A program made the translations under genes and the position numbers. Shown here piece by piece: positions 32,069 through 41,755 of a stretch of 64,000 bases of DNA; within the stretch, counting starts at the first letter, position 1, and each line of letters begins with the position of its first letter. The DNA lies in assembly GCA_017442265.1 (NCBI GenBank), contig JAFSAC010000016.1, positions 1-64,000 of the forward strand. The letters are read 5' to 3'. The notes beneath the pieces were generated by a model. It did no database searches. It was not told the DNA's origin and saw only the letters and a list, made by a program, of their open reading frames with translations. The DNA is from Clostridia bacterium. GTDB lineage: Bacteria; Bacillota; Clostridia; Oscillospirales; Acutalibacteraceae.

Positions 32069-35000
32069 ATGGCCTTTGTTCATCTGCACGTGCATAGTGA
32101 ATATAGTCTTCTGGACGGCGCCTGCCGTATTCCGGAACTCATCAGCCGTGCCAAGGAACTGGGGCAACAGGCGGTGGCGATCACCGACCACGGCGTGATG
32201 TACGGCGTGGTCGATTTTTATAAGCAAGCGAAAAAGGCCGGTGTAAAACCGATTATCGGCTGTGAAGTATACGTATCCCCCCGCAGTCGGTTGGATAAAC
32301 AGCACGGGGTGGATAGCGACAATAGTCATTTGGTGCTGCTCTGTCAAAATCATACCGGCTACCAAAATCTCATCCGCCTGGTGTCGGATGCCTTCACCGA
32401 GGGCTTTTACAGCCGTCCCCGGGTGGATCATCAATTATTGGAACAACATCATGAAGGGCTGATCGCCCTCTCTGCGTGTCTGGCGGGCGAGATTCCGAAA
32501 GCCATTATGGACGGCAACTACCCCAAAGCCCGGGAAACGGCGCTTTACTACCAGTCGGTATTCGGAAAGGACAACTTTTTCCTGGAAGTTCAGGATCACG
32601 GGATAGCGGAGCAACAGACGGTGATCGCGGGACTGCGCCGGTTGTCGGCGGAAACCGGTATCGGATTGGTGGCGACCAACGACGTGCATTACGTCAACAA
32701 AGCGGATGCCGAGGTGCAAAAAACCCTCATTTGCATTCAGACCGGCACCACCCTTTTAGACCCCAGTCCGCTCGCATTCGAAACGGAGGAATTTTACCTC
32801 AAAAGCGAGGAGGAAATGGGAGAACGGCTCGGAAATATTCCGGGAGCGCTGGAAAACACCGTTCAAATCGCCGACCGTTGCAACCTGGATTTTACCTTTG
32901 GTGAACTGAAGCTTCCGGCATTTGATGCCCCGTGCGGGGACTCGAATGCGTATTTAGAACAGCTCTGCCGGGAAGGGTTTGTCCGCCGGTACGGAAACAA
33001 CCCTCCGGACGGCGCTAAGGAACGGCTGGATTACGAGTTGTCGGTGATCCGGAAAATGGGGTATGCCGATTATTATCTCATCGTCGCGGATTACGTGAAT
33101 TATGCGAAAACCCACGATATCCCGGTGGGTCCGGGGCGTGGTTCGGGTGCGGGAAGTCTGTGTGCTTACTGTGTCGGCATCACCGCTATTGACCCCTTAA
33201 AATACAACCTGCTGTTTGAACGGTTTTTGAATCCGGAACGGGTGAGCATGCCCGACTTTGACGTGGATTTCTGCACCGAAAAACGCCAGCAGGTGATCGA
33301 CTACGTCATCCAAAAATACGGTGCCGATCGGGTGGCGCAGATCATCACCTTCGGCACCATGGCGGCCAAAGCCGCCGTCCGGGACGTCGCCCGGGCGATG
33401 GCGGTACCGTATGCGGTGGCCGACCGTATTGCGAAACTTATCCCGAACGGCTTAAACGTCACCCTGGACAGCGCGCTTGAAACCTCCGACCGCTTCCGGG
33501 AAGCGGTGGAAAACGACGAACAGGTGCGGCGGGTGGTTCAAATGGCCCGTCGGGTGGAGGGGATGCCCCGTAATGCATCCACCCACGCCGCCGGTGTGGT
33601 GATCGCGCCGCGCCCGGTGAGTGAATACGTGCCGCTGTGTGTGAATAAGGATGCCACCGCTACCCAGTATCCGATGCAGATACTGGAGGAATTGGGCATC
33701 CTGAAAATGGATTTTCTGGGACTTAGAAACTTAACGGTGATCGCGGCGGCGGAAAAGATGATCCGGGAAGAAAACCCCGTCTTTGAGGTATCGGCGATCC
33801 CGCTTAATGAAAAGCGGGTGTATGAGATGCTTTCCGCCGGCAACAGCGACGGGGTGTTCCAAATGGAGTCCGCTGGGCTAAAACGGGTGCTGATGAATAT
33901 GAAGCCCACTTCGTTTGAGGATCTGATTGCGGTGATTTCCTTGTACCGTCCCGGTCCTATGGACTCGATCCCGAAATATATCTATAACCGGCATCACCCC
34001 GACCGGGTGCGGTATCCGCATCCGCTTTTGAAATCCATTTTAGAGGTGACCTACGGCTGTATCGTGTACCAGGAACAGGTCATGGAAATCTTCCGCACGC
34101 TGGCCGGGTATTCCTTCGGTCGGGCGGACGTGGTGCGCCGGGCTATGGCGAAAAAGAAGCACGACGTTATGGAAAAGGAACGGGCTATTTTTATCCACGG
34201 CCTTCAGTCGGAGGACGGCACGGTGCAGGTGGACGGCTGTGTTCGCCGTGGGGTGCCGGAAAAGATTGCGGAGAGTATTTTTGATGAAATGTCCGCTTTT
34301 GCTTCCTATGCCTTTAATAAAAGTCATGCCGCCGCTTATGCCCTGGTAGCGTACCAGACCGCCTACCTCAAAGCGCTGTACCCGAAACAGTATATGGCGG
34401 CGTTGCTCAGCAGTGTGCTGGGCAGCGGCAAGGTGGAAAGCTATATCCGGGAATGTGAACGGATGAAGATTCGGGTACTGCCGCCGCATATCAATGAAAG
34501 CGAAGCGGAATTCTCGGTATCGGGGAATGACGTGCGGTTCGGGTTGCTTGCGATGCGGAATATCGGCCGTGGCTTTGCCCAGGAACTGATTGCCGAACGG
34601 AAAGCCGGCGGTCGGTTTGACGGGCTGTATGATTTTTGCGATCGGATGATCGCTCACCGGGAATTTAACCGCCCGGCGCTGGAAAGCTTAATTCGTTGCG
34701 GTGCGCTGGATAATCTGGGGGCGAATCGCCGTCAGATGTTGCAGGCATCCCCCGCACTGGTAGATCAGTTAGAGGATAACCGCCGCCGTCAGGTGGAAGG
34801 ACAGGTGGGATTTTTCGATCTGGCCGGAGAGGAGGCGGGCGCCGTCCCGTTGCCGGCGGTGTCGGAATTTACCCTTTCCGAACGCCTGCAAATGGAAAAG
34901 GAAGTGGCGGGGCTGTACCTGTCCGGGCACCCGATGACCCCCTATGCCGGGTGGTACCGGGATCGCCGGATTTCCCGCACCGACCGTATTATCGCCTCGG

Positions 35001-35551
35001 CTGAGGAACAGGACGGACAGTATGCCGACGGGAAAACGGTAATGCTCGCCGGACAGATCGATCATCTGCGGGAGCAGAGCACCCGCTCGGGTGCGCGTAT
35101 GGCGTACTGCCGGATCGAAGATCTGTACGGTTCTATGGAAGCGGTCATTTTCCCGAAAACGCTGTCTCAGTTTGCCGCTGTTTTGGAAAAGGGCGGTCCG
35201 GTGTTGATGACCGGGCGGCTGGATTTTCGGGAGGATGAAGACCCGAAACTGCTGTGTGAGCGGGTAGAGCCGATTACCGACACCGCTCCGGCTGCCGCCG
35301 AGCCGCCACCGGCCAAACGAGGCAATCCCGGACTGTATCTCCGTATGACCGGAAGCGATACGCCGGTGTACCGAGAAACACTCGGGTTGCTTGTGGAAAA
35401 CCGCGGAACCGAAGAGGTGTATATCCGTTTTACCGACACCGGGAAAATGGTGCGGCTTGGGGAATCTTATCGGGCGGAGGTCAGCGACCGGCTGGTAGAG
35501 CGGCTACAACGCTTGCTCGGGGACCAAAACGTGGTGTGGAGAAAAGCGTAA
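32069..35551 (+). CDS. dnaE: DNA polymerase III alpha subunit
   Basis: The 1160-residue replicative polymerase of DnaE1 type. Order of domains: PHP (VHLHVHSEYSLLDGACRI), palm with the catalytic acids in MPDFDVDFCTEKR and the upstream GPGRGSGAGSLCAYC, fingers (STHAAGVVIAPRP, YQEQVM, FNKSHAAAYALVAYQTAYLKA), tandem HhH and a C-terminal OB fold (MLAGQIDHLREQSTRSGARM). It lacks the 3'-5' exonuclease insert of PolC. It follows whiA by 30 bp and is probably in the same transcript. Confidence 0.96.
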   Translation: MAFVHLHVHSEYSLLDGACRIPELISRAKELGQQAVAITDHGVMYGVVDFYKQAKKAGVKPIIGCEVYVSPRSRLDKQHGVDSDNSHLVLLCQNHTGYQNLIRLVSDAFTEGFYSRPRVDHQLLEQHHEGLIALSACLAGEIPKAIMDGNYPKARETALYYQSVFGKDNFFLEVQDHGIAEQQTVIAGLRRLSAETGIGLVATNDVHYVNKADAEVQKTLICIQTGTTLLDPSPLAFETEEFYLKSEEEMGERLGNIPGALENTVQIADRCNLDFTFGELKLPAFDAPCGDSNAYLEQLCREGFVRRYGNNPPDGAKERLDYELSVIRKMGYADYYLIVADYVNYAKTHDIPVGPGRGSGAGSLCAYCVGITAIDPLKYNLLFERFLNPERVSMPDFDVDFCTEKRQQVIDYVIQKYGADRVAQIITFGTMAAKAAVRDVARAMAVPYAVADRIAKLIPNGLNVTLDSALETSDRFREAVENDEQVRRVVQMARRVEGMPRNASTHAAGVVIAPRPVSEYVPLCVNKDATATQYPMQILEELGILKMDFLGLRNLTVIAAAEKMIREENPVFEVSAIPLNEKRVYEMLSAGNSDGVFQMESAGLKRVLMNMKPTSFEDLIAVISLYRPGPMDSIPKYIYNRHHPDRVRYPHPLLKSILEVTYGCIVYQEQVMEIFRTLAGYSFGRADVVRRAMAKKKHDVMEKERAIFIHGLQSEDGTVQVDGCVRRGVPEKIAESIFDEMSAFASYAFNKSHAAAYALVAYQTAYLKALYPKQYMAALLSSVLGSGKVESYIRECERMKIRVLPPHINESEAEFSVSGNDVRFGLLAMRNIGRGFAQELIAERKAGGRFDGLYDFCDRMIAHREFNRPALESLIRCGALDNLGANRRQMLQASPALVDQLEDNRRRQVEGQVGFFDLAGEEAGAVPLPAVSEFTLSERLQMEKEVAGLYLSGHPMTPYAGWYRDRRISRTDRIIASAEEQDGQYADGKTVMLAGQIDHLREQSTRSGARMAYCRIEDLYGSMEAVIFPKTLSQFAAVLEKGGPVLMTGRLDFREDEDPKLLCERVEPITDTAPAAAEPPPAKRGNPGLYLRMTGSDTPVYRETLGLLVENRGTEEVYIRFTDTGKMVRLGESYRAEVSDRLVERLQRLLGDQNVVWRKA

Positions 35552-35568
35552 AAAAGTTATAAAACACC

Positions 35569-35597
35569 TTGCTATTTCGGAAAAATTTGCTTATAAT
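35569..35597 (+). promoter_or_regulatory. Predicted promoter of pfkA
   Basis: TTGCTA (35569-35574), 17-bp spacer, TATAAT (35592-35597). Confidence 0.75.
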
Positions 35598-35652
35598 AAA
35601 ATGCGTATGGGCTGAAAAGACCCTTTTTCCGACGCAAAGGAGAGGTTTGAGT

Positions 35653-36615
35653 ATGAAAAAAATTGCTGTATTGACCAGTGGCGGCGACGCCCCCGGCATG
35701 AATGCCGCCGTGCGTGCGGTGGTGCGTACCGCGTTGTATAACGGTTTAGAGGTTATGGGCGTGTACCGTGGGTATAACGGCCTCATCAACGGCGATTTAG
35801 AGCCGATGACCCTGCGTAGCGTATCCGAGATCATTCACCGCGGTGGCACCATGCTGCATACCGCCCGCAGTCCCGAATTCCGGACCGAAGAGGGCATTAT
35901 GAAAGCGGTGGAAACCTGCCGTAAAAACGATATTGATGGTGTGGTGGTCATCGGCGGCGACGGATCCTTCCGCGGCGCGCAGGATCTCTCTCGTCATGGC
36001 ATTTCGTGTATCGGCATTCCCTGCACTATTGATAATGATATTGCCTGCTGTGACCGCACCATTGGTTACGATACGGCGATGAACACCGCAATGGAACTGG
36101 TGGACAAGCTGCGGGATACCGCCCAGTCGCACGACCGTTGCTCGGTAATTGAGGTGATGGGACGGCGCGCCGGATATATTGCGCTTAACGTCGGTATTGC
36201 GGTGGGTGCGATCAGTATTCTGGTGCCGGAGATTCCGTATGACGTCGAAAAGGACGTCATTGACCGGATTCTGGCCGCCGCCCAGACCGGGAAGCAGCAC
36301 TTTATCGTGATGGTGGCTGAAGGGGTCGGCGGGTCGACCGAGCTTGCCCATCATATTGAGAAGCAGACCGGCTTTGAGACCCGTGCTACCATTTTCGGAC
36401 ATGTACAGCGCGGCGGAAGACCCACCCTTTGCGACCGGGTGCTGGCCAGCCGTTTGGGCGACGAAGCGGTTCAGTTGTTGCTCGCCGGGAAAAGTAACCG
36501 GGTGGTGACTGTTCGCAATGATCAGATCACCGATTACGATATTGAAGAAGCGCTCGCAATGAAAAAGACGCTGGATACCAATTTGTATAGAATGGCGCAC
36601 GAAATTTCTCTGTGA
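35653..36615 (+). CDS. pfkA: 6-phosphofructokinase
   Basis: Commits fructose-6-phosphate to glycolysis. The 320-residue protein has LTSGGDAPGMNAAVRAVVR, GGDGSFRGA (Gly at the site that is Asp in pyrophosphate-dependent enzymes), the catalytic TIDNDI, and MGRRAGYIAL. The residue before TIDND is Cys where bacterial ATP enzymes usually have Gly. The start follows GGAGAGG; a longer frame into the promoter is spurious. It ends with a strong terminator. Confidence 0.94.
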   Translation: MKKIAVLTSGGDAPGMNAAVRAVVRTALYNGLEVMGVYRGYNGLINGDLEPMTLRSVSEIIHRGGTMLHTARSPEFRTEEGIMKAVETCRKNDIDGVVVIGGDGSFRGAQDLSRHGISCIGIPCTIDNDIACCDRTIGYDTAMNTAMELVDKLRDTAQSHDRCSVIEVMGRRAGYIALNVGIAVGAISILVPEIPYDVEKDVIDRILAAAQTGKQHFIVMVAEGVGGSTELAHHIEKQTGFETRATIFGHVQRGGRPTLCDRVLASRLGDEAVQLLLAGKSNRVVTVRNDQITDYDIEEALAMKKTLDTNLYRMAHEISL

Positions 36616-36634
36616 GTTATCAAAACGAAGTTTG

Positions 36635-36667
36635 TGGACGCCCGCTTTGGCGGGCGTCCGTTTTTTA
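36635..36667 (+). terminator. Terminator of pfkA
   Basis: GGACGCCCGC stem, TTTG loop, complement, G, then TTTTTT. Confidence 0.9.
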
Positions 36668-36691
36668 TAAACGAAGGGGAAGAGAAAGTCA

Positions 36692-36720
36692 TTGACAGAA
36701 AAGGGCAAAACGCTTATAAT
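36692..36720 (+). promoter_or_regulatory. Predicted promoter of the chain-length determinant/kinase pair
   Basis: Perfect consensus: TTGACA (36692-36697), 17-bp spacer, TATAAT (36715-36720). Confidence 0.85.
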
Positions 36721-36740
36721 AAATTTGTATTTGTTTGTAC

Positions 36741-36769
36741 CGACCGAATGAATTTGAGCGGTCGTTTTT
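36741..36769 (+). terminator. Possible attenuator hairpin in the leader
   Basis: CGACCG (36741-36746) pairs with CGGTCG (36759-36764) and is followed by TTTTT, just upstream of the GGAGG ribosome site. The stem is short, so partial termination at most. Confidence 0.4.
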
Positions 36770-36781
36770 GGAGGAAAAAAT

Positions 36782-37441
36782 ATGCAAAAAATCACCGTGA
36801 AATCGCTTACGAGAATTTTTCTTGCTAAGTGGAAATGGTTGCTGACCGGTATATTGATCGGCGGTCTTTTGTTTTCGCTATACGCGGTGTTTGTCACCGG
36901 AGAAAAGTATACCGCTACTGTCAGCATGTATGTCCAGAATGAGGAAAGCGGCGGGGTGGCCACCTCGAACAATCTCGCCGCCTCGTATATTCTCACCAAC
37001 ACCTACGTGGTTATTTTAGAGGATGCCGACACCTTGGAAAAGGTGGCGGAGAGCATGTCCGAACCAATCACGGTGGGGCAGGTGCGGCAGGCGGTATCGG
37101 TTACCGCCTCTCCCAACACCGCCATGATCACCGTATCGGCTACCACCGGTGACCCGGAGTTATCCCGCAGTATGTGCAGAGCGGTATGCAGAATTGCTCC
37201 GACCGTGTTGCGCGGGGTGGTGTCATCCGGAACGGTGACCGCCATTGGTGAGGTGCCGGCGGCGGTGAAAACCGGCCCGCATATCGTGCAGGCCGCTGCT
37301 TACGGTGTCGGACTCGGTCTTTTGCTCGCTATGGTAGCGGCCTATTTTTCCCACATCTCCGACACCACCATTAAGGGCCGTGAGGAGTTGCAGGAAATAA
37401 CCGAGATGCCGCTTCTCGGCGAGATTCCGAGCTTGCATTGA
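36782..37441 (+). CDS. Polysaccharide chain-length determinant (Wzz/YveK-type membrane adaptor)
   Basis: A 219-residue Wzz-domain protein with two membrane spans, about residues 19-39 (WLLTGILIGGLLFSLYAVFV) and 169-190, and an outside loop between them. In Firmicutes the short cytosolic tail activates a separate tyrosine autokinase, and that kinase is the next gene (42 bp away). The role is control of exopolysaccharide or capsule length. No glycosyltransferase, flippase or polymerase gene is nearby, so the pair acts on a cluster elsewhere. Confidence 0.85.
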   Translation: MQKITVKSLTRIFLAKWKWLLTGILIGGLLFSLYAVFVTGEKYTATVSMYVQNEESGGVATSNNLAASYILTNTYVVILEDADTLEKVAESMSEPITVGQVRQAVSVTASPNTAMITVSATTGDPELSRSMCRAVCRIAPTVLRGVVSSGTVTAIGEVPAAVKTGPHIVQAAAYGVGLGLLLAMVAAYFSHISDTTIKGREELQEITEMPLLGEIPSLH

Positions 37442-37483
37442 TAAGACGACCAAAAGAAACACCTGTTCTGCAGGAGGAAAAGT

Positions 37484-38209
37484 ATGAACCGTGATGATCG
37501 GAAATTGAATATAGCACAGGAGGAGTCGTCCGAGCAGGACAAAAAGCCGCAATCCTTCCAGATCGTGGAAGCGTATAAGGCCCTGCGGACCAACCTGTTG
37601 TTTGCGCTGGCGGCTACCGAAAAAAAGACGGCGGTCATTTCCAGCCCCGAGCCGGGTGTCGGAAAATCCACCACTGCGGCGAACCTGTCTATCGTTATGG
37701 CGCAGACCAATTTTAAGGTGTTGCTCATTGATGCGGATATGCGCAAGCCGTCTTTGGACCGTATTTTCGCTGTCGGCCGGAATGAGGGATTGTCCACGGT
37801 ACTCAGCGGGATGACATCCTTTGAGCGGGCGATGATTCCGTCGGTGGCGCCGAATCTCGACCTGCTCACCGCCGGTCCTATTCCGCCGAACCCCCAGGAG
37901 TTGCTTGCCTCTTCGACGATGACCGAACTGCTTGACGGACTTCAGAAGCGGTATGATTACATTTTGATCGACACCCCGCCGGTGAACGTGGTGGCGGATG
38001 CGCTGATGCTGACCAATTCTACCGCCGGCATTATGCTGGTGGCGCGGGAACGGAAAACGCACGTGGAGGACCTGAAAAAAGCGGAGGATGCGGTGAACCA
38101 GGTGGGCGGCAACCTGCTTGGGATGACCTTGACCGACGTTCAGGAGCAGCGCGTCGGAACCAGAAGCCGGTACTATAAGAAATATCAATACGTATACGGA
38201 GAAAAATGA
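37484..38209 (+). CDS. CpsD/CapB family bacterial tyrosine kinase
   Basis: A 241-residue cytosolic BY-kinase. Walker A is SPEPGVGKSTTAAN near residue 60, Walker A' LLIDADMRKPS near 83, Walker B YILIDTPPVN near 160. The C terminus ends in a tyrosine cluster (five Tyr in RYYKKYQYVYGEK) that is the usual autophosphorylation site. It pairs with the preceding Wzz-type adaptor. No PHP-type phosphatase (CpsB/YwqE) gene accompanies it here. Confidence 0.92.
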   Translation: MNRDDRKLNIAQEESSEQDKKPQSFQIVEAYKALRTNLLFALAATEKKTAVISSPEPGVGKSTTAANLSIVMAQTNFKVLLIDADMRKPSLDRIFAVGRNEGLSTVLSGMTSFERAMIPSVAPNLDLLTAGPIPPNPQELLASSTMTELLDGLQKRYDYILIDTPPVNVVADALMLTNSTAGIMLVARERKTHVEDLKKAEDAVNQVGGNLLGMTLTDVQEQRVGTRSRYYKKYQYVYGEK

Positions 38210-38212
38210 TCA

Positions 38213-38263
38213 AAATTCCCGGGATGCTGGCGCAGGGACGCGAAGCCCCGGGAATTGTTTTTT
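38213..38263 (+). terminator. Terminator of the tyrosine kinase gene
   Basis: AATTCCCGGG (38215-38223 region) pairs with CCCGGGAATT before GTTTTTT; the loop is unusually long (about 23 nt). Confidence 0.75.
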
Positions 38264-38313
38264 ATGATAAATCTTTTTGTGTGGCACACAATAGGGGTAT
38301 GAGGTGATGAAAC

Positions 38314-39600
38314 ATGGTGATCCGAACCGAAAAACTGGGGGACGGGGTGGATTTTTTATCCATTCGGGACTCGCGGTTTAAGACGGCGCGGTTGAAAGCG
38401 GCGATCTTTCTGCCGCTTGCCGAAAAAACGGCGGCAAAATATGCGATTTTACCGGATCTTTTGACCCGCTGTTGTGCTTTATACCCGGATATGATGCAGT
38501 TCACCCGTCATCTCAACCGGCTGTACGGTGCGACCGTTGCCGGCGGGGTGTCCCGCCACGGAGAACACCAGCTGTTGTCCCTCTCGGTCTCTTGTATTGA
38601 CAACCGGTTTTGTCTGAACTTCGAGGATGTGGTAGAGGAGGCGGCACGGCTGCTGCTGTCGATGCTGTTTTGTCCGCATCTGGATGAAGCCGGTCTGTTC
38701 GCCGCAGATGATTTTGAACAGGAAAAGCGTTGCCTTTGTGAACGGATCGCGGCCGAGATGAATGAAAAGCGGGTGTATGCCCGCCGGCAGAGTGATAAGC
38801 TTTTGGCCAACGGCTCGCCGTACGGCATTCCGGTTACCGGCACCGCTGAGGCGGCGGCCGCACTCACCCGGGAAGCGGCGACGGCGGCGTGGAAGGAAAT
38901 GCTGAAAACGGCGAAATTTCAATTTGTGTATATGGCGAACGATGACGGAGAGCGGGTGTCCCGCTTGATTGAAGATGCTTTTGCCGGGCAGAAGCGCATG
39001 GTAGATTTCGGGAAAACCGACCCCACCTTTGTTCCGCTGTCGGTCCCGCGCCGGAAAACCGAACAAATGCCGCTCAAACAAGCGAAACTGGTAATGGGCT
39101 TTCGCCTGAAAGCACACGAGCCGGATGAAAAGGCGGTGGCGACCGGGCGGATGCTGACCGCCTTGTTCGGCGGCGGACCGCAGTCGCTTCTTTTCCGCCA
39201 CGTCAGGGAAGAGATGAGTCTTTGTTATTACTGTCATGCGGTGTTTGACCGGCATAACGGGGTGCTGACGGTGGACAGCGGGGTTGACCCCGCCGACACG
39301 GCGCGCGCCGAAGCGGCGATTTTACACCAGCTTGACCGTATCTGCCGCGGGGATTTTTCACAGGATAGCTTTGACTCCTCCCGCCGCAGTTTGATTCATC
39401 ATATCCGGGATTATGAAAATTTGCAGAGCAGTAGTATTGGCTGGTACGTCGTCCAATCGCTTACCCCGCGGTTTTTATCCCCCGCGGAAGCGATTGATCG
39501 CTTAGAGGCGGTTACCCGGGAGGACGTTTGCCGTTTGGCGCAAACGGTGACACTAACCAGTGTATATACCCTGTTGCCGGAGGGAGGGGACACCGAATGA
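38314..39600 (+). CDS. M16 family peptidase-like protein without HxxEH (YfmF-like)
   Basis: A 428-residue insulinase-fold protein. The first metal motif HxxEH of active M16 peptidases is absent: the matching stretch reads KYAILPDLLTRCC. Such inactive partners pair with an active one, and the next gene is that partner. NCBI names the pair as EF-P 5-aminopentanol modification-associated proteins YfmF/YfmH; I infer this by family and order, not by direct evidence. Start is 7 bases after GAGGTG. It overlaps the next gene by 4 bp. Confidence 0.82.
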   Translation: MVIRTEKLGDGVDFLSIRDSRFKTARLKAAIFLPLAEKTAAKYAILPDLLTRCCALYPDMMQFTRHLNRLYGATVAGGVSRHGEHQLLSLSVSCIDNRFCLNFEDVVEEAARLLLSMLFCPHLDEAGLFAADDFEQEKRCLCERIAAEMNEKRVYARRQSDKLLANGSPYGIPVTGTAEAAAALTREAATAAWKEMLKTAKFQFVYMANDDGERVSRLIEDAFAGQKRMVDFGKTDPTFVPLSVPRRKTEQMPLKQAKLVMGFRLKAHEPDEKAVATGRMLTALFGGGPQSLLFRHVREEMSLCYYCHAVFDRHNGVLTVDSGVDPADTARAEAAILHQLDRICRGDFSQDSFDSSRRSLIHHIRDYENLQSSSIGWYVVQSLTPRFLSPAEAIDRLEAVTREDVCRLAQTVTLTSVYTLLPEGGDTE

Positions 39601-40874
39601 AGTGGCATAAAACCGAGCTGTCCCGCACCGGGGATACGGTGTTTTACGGAGAACACCCGACCGGGCTTCCCATTTACGTGTTGCCGAAATCCGGGTACAG
39701 CTCCACCTATGCGGTGCTGACCACCCGTTACGGGTCGGTGGATACTACTTTTTCCACCGCCGAGCGAAAAAGGATCACCGTTCCCGCCGGTATTGCTCAC
39801 TATTTAGAGCATAAGCTGTTTGAAAACGAGGATTGCGATGCGTTTGAGCGGTATGCGGAAACCGGCGCCTCGGCTAACGCCTACACCGGCTTTCAGCAGA
39901 CGGCTTACCTCTTTTCCTGCACCGATCGGGTGGAGGAATCGCTCCGGATTTTATTGGATTTTGTGCAAAATCCGTATTTTACCCCCGAAAACGTGCAAAA
40001 AGAACGCGGCATTATCGGGCAGGAGATAAGGATGTGCGAGGACGACCCGGAACGGCTGTGTATGTTCCAGCTCCTTCAGATGCTGTACCAAAATCACCCG
40101 GTGCGGGTGGATATTGCCGGTACGGTGGACTCGATTGCGGAAATCACTCCGGAACTCCTGTACGATTGCTATCGCACCTTTTATAATCTGCATAATATGG
40201 TGCTGGTGGTGAGCGGGAACATCACGGCAGAAGAGGTGGAACGGGTGGCCGATCAGGTGTTAAAGCCCGCGCCGCCGTTTACGTTAGACCGCCAGTCGGT
40301 GGAGGAACCGGAAACGGTATCCGCTTCCCGCCGGGAGACCATTATGCCGGTGTCGATGCCGCTGTTTCACCTGGGATTTAAGGAAACGGTGCCGCCCGGG
40401 TATCTGCACACAGCAGAAGAACTGGTGGCGGCAGAACTGTTTTTAGAACTGCTTATCGGACGCGCATCCCCTCTCTATTCCCGCTTGATGCAGGAGGGAC
40501 TTATCAATGAAACCTTCGGCGGCGGTTATTTCGAAGGGGCGGGGTATTCCGCGCTGTTGTTCAGCGGGGAGAGCCGGGACCCGGATGCTTTGGAAGCCGC
40601 CTTGGTGCAGGAAATGGAACGAATGCGCCGGGAGGGTATTGACCTTCAGCGGTTTACCGAAGAGAAAAACGCCATGTACGGGCGGTTTATCACCGGGCTT
40701 AACGATATTGAAAACTGTGCCGATTGGGTGACCGACGATCATTTTTACGGCAGAAAACCCTTCTCGCTCATTGACACCGTGGCTACTTTAGAGGTACAAT
40801 CGGTATATACCTTTTTACAGGAGCGGCTGAATATCCACCGCCGCGCCCTATCTATAGTAAAGGGGGAACCGTAA
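39597..40874 (+). CDS. M16 family zinc peptidase (YfmH-like)
   Basis: A 425-residue M16 metallopeptidase with the inverted zinc motif HYLEHKLFE near residue 65 and the downstream Glu in the ERGIIGQEIRM region. N- and C-terminal M16 halves are both present. It probably works as a heterodimer with the preceding inactive subunit. It starts at the ATGA overlap (39597) and its stop overlaps the lgt ATG by 1 bp, so the three genes are translationally linked. Confidence 0.88.
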   Translation: MKWHKTELSRTGDTVFYGEHPTGLPIYVLPKSGYSSTYAVLTTRYGSVDTTFSTAERKRITVPAGIAHYLEHKLFENEDCDAFERYAETGASANAYTGFQQTAYLFSCTDRVEESLRILLDFVQNPYFTPENVQKERGIIGQEIRMCEDDPERLCMFQLLQMLYQNHPVRVDIAGTVDSIAEITPELLYDCYRTFYNLHNMVLVVSGNITAEEVERVADQVLKPAPPFTLDRQSVEEPETVSASRRETIMPVSMPLFHLGFKETVPPGYLHTAEELVAAELFLELLIGRASPLYSRLMQEGLINETFGGGYFEGAGYSALLFSGESRDPDALEAALVQEMERMRREGIDLQRFTEEKNAMYGRFITGLNDIENCADWVTDDHFYGRKPFSLIDTVATLEVQSVYTFLQERLNIHRRALSIVKGEP

Positions 40875-41755
40875 TGGAGTATATTGAATTTCCAAAACTC
40901 GGCTTTTTGTTTGAAGTAGGCCCGGTTCTTGCCGAGTTTGAACTGTTTGGCATTCCTTTCAGCATCCGCTGGTATGGAGTGATGATCGCCCTCGGGTTTT
41001 TGCTGGCGGTGCTGTATGGGGTGCGGTGTGCGCATCGCTTTGATATCAAGCTGGACCCGATGCTGGACGTCGCCTTGGTCGCCACCGTGGTGGCGGTGTT
41101 GTGTGCCCGCATCTATTATATCTTGTTCCACGACGGGATCGCCACCTTCTGGGAGGACCCGTTGCGGGTATTTCGCATCTGGGACGGAGGACTCGCCATT
41201 TACGGCGGGGTGATCGGCGCGTTTGTGACCGGCATCTGGATGTGCAAACTGCGTAAAGTCCCCACCCTCAAAATGTTCGATCTTGCCTCTCTCGGTTTTC
41301 TCATCGGACAGGGGATCGGTCGCTGGGGCAATTTCTTTAACCAGGAAGCGTTCGGCGGCAACACCGATCTGCCGTGGGGGATGACCGGCTCGATCATTAT
41401 GACCGGGAATAACGGTGCCGATTATAATACCGCTCTCCCGGTGCATCCTACCTTTTTATACGAATCGCTGTGGTGCTTGCTCGGATTTGTGTTGCTACAT
41501 ATCCTGTCCAAAAAGCGGTATCGCTTCGGGGGACAGATCTTCTGTGGCTACGTGATCTGGTACGGCATCGGACGGTTTATGATCGAGGGACTTCGTACCG
41601 ACAGCTTGATGCTTGGTTCGATGCGGGTGTCCCAACTGCTTGCGGCGCTGTTTGTCATCGCCGGGGTGGCCGGTTGGTTTATCCTGAAAGCACGCGCCGA
41701 AGGGGCGCCGAAGGACCTGTTTGAGGAGGAAGAGATAAATGGCGAAGCTGATTGA
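40874..41755 (+). CDS. lgt: Prolipoprotein diacylglyceryl transferase
   Basis: Transfers diacylglycerol from phosphatidylglycerol to the lipobox cysteine of prolipoproteins in the membrane. The 293-residue protein has about seven membrane spans, the [12 protein letters not shown] segment with the catalytic-type Tyr, GGVIGAF, and the Lgt signature [18 protein letters not shown]. Its start overlaps the peptidase stop, its end overlaps folD by 17 bp. Confidence 0.95.
   Translation: MEYIEFPKLGFLFEVGPVLAEFELFGIPFSIRWYGVMIALGFLLAVLYGVRCAHRFDIKLDPMLDVALVATVVAVLCARIYYILFHDGIATFWEDPLRVFRIWDGGLAIYGGVIGAFVTGIWMCKLRKVPTLKMFDLASLGFLIGQGIGRWGNFFNQEAFGGNTDLPWGMTGSIIMTGNNGADYNTALPVHPTFLYESLWCLLGFVLLHILSKKRYRFGGQIFCGYVIWYGIGRFMIEGLRTDSLMLGSMRVSQLLAALFVIAGVAGWFILKARAEGAPKDLFEEEEINGEAD

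Noticed and set aside
35653-36615. PfkA as a pyrophosphate-dependent enzyme
   Set aside because: The GGDGS motif keeps Gly where pyrophosphate enzymes have Asp, and there is no Lys before TIDND.
35797-37002. A 401-residue open frame antisense to pfkA and the following gene
   Set aside because: It covers two clear genes, a terminator and a promoter, has no recognisable domain, and reflects low stop density in GC-rich sequence.
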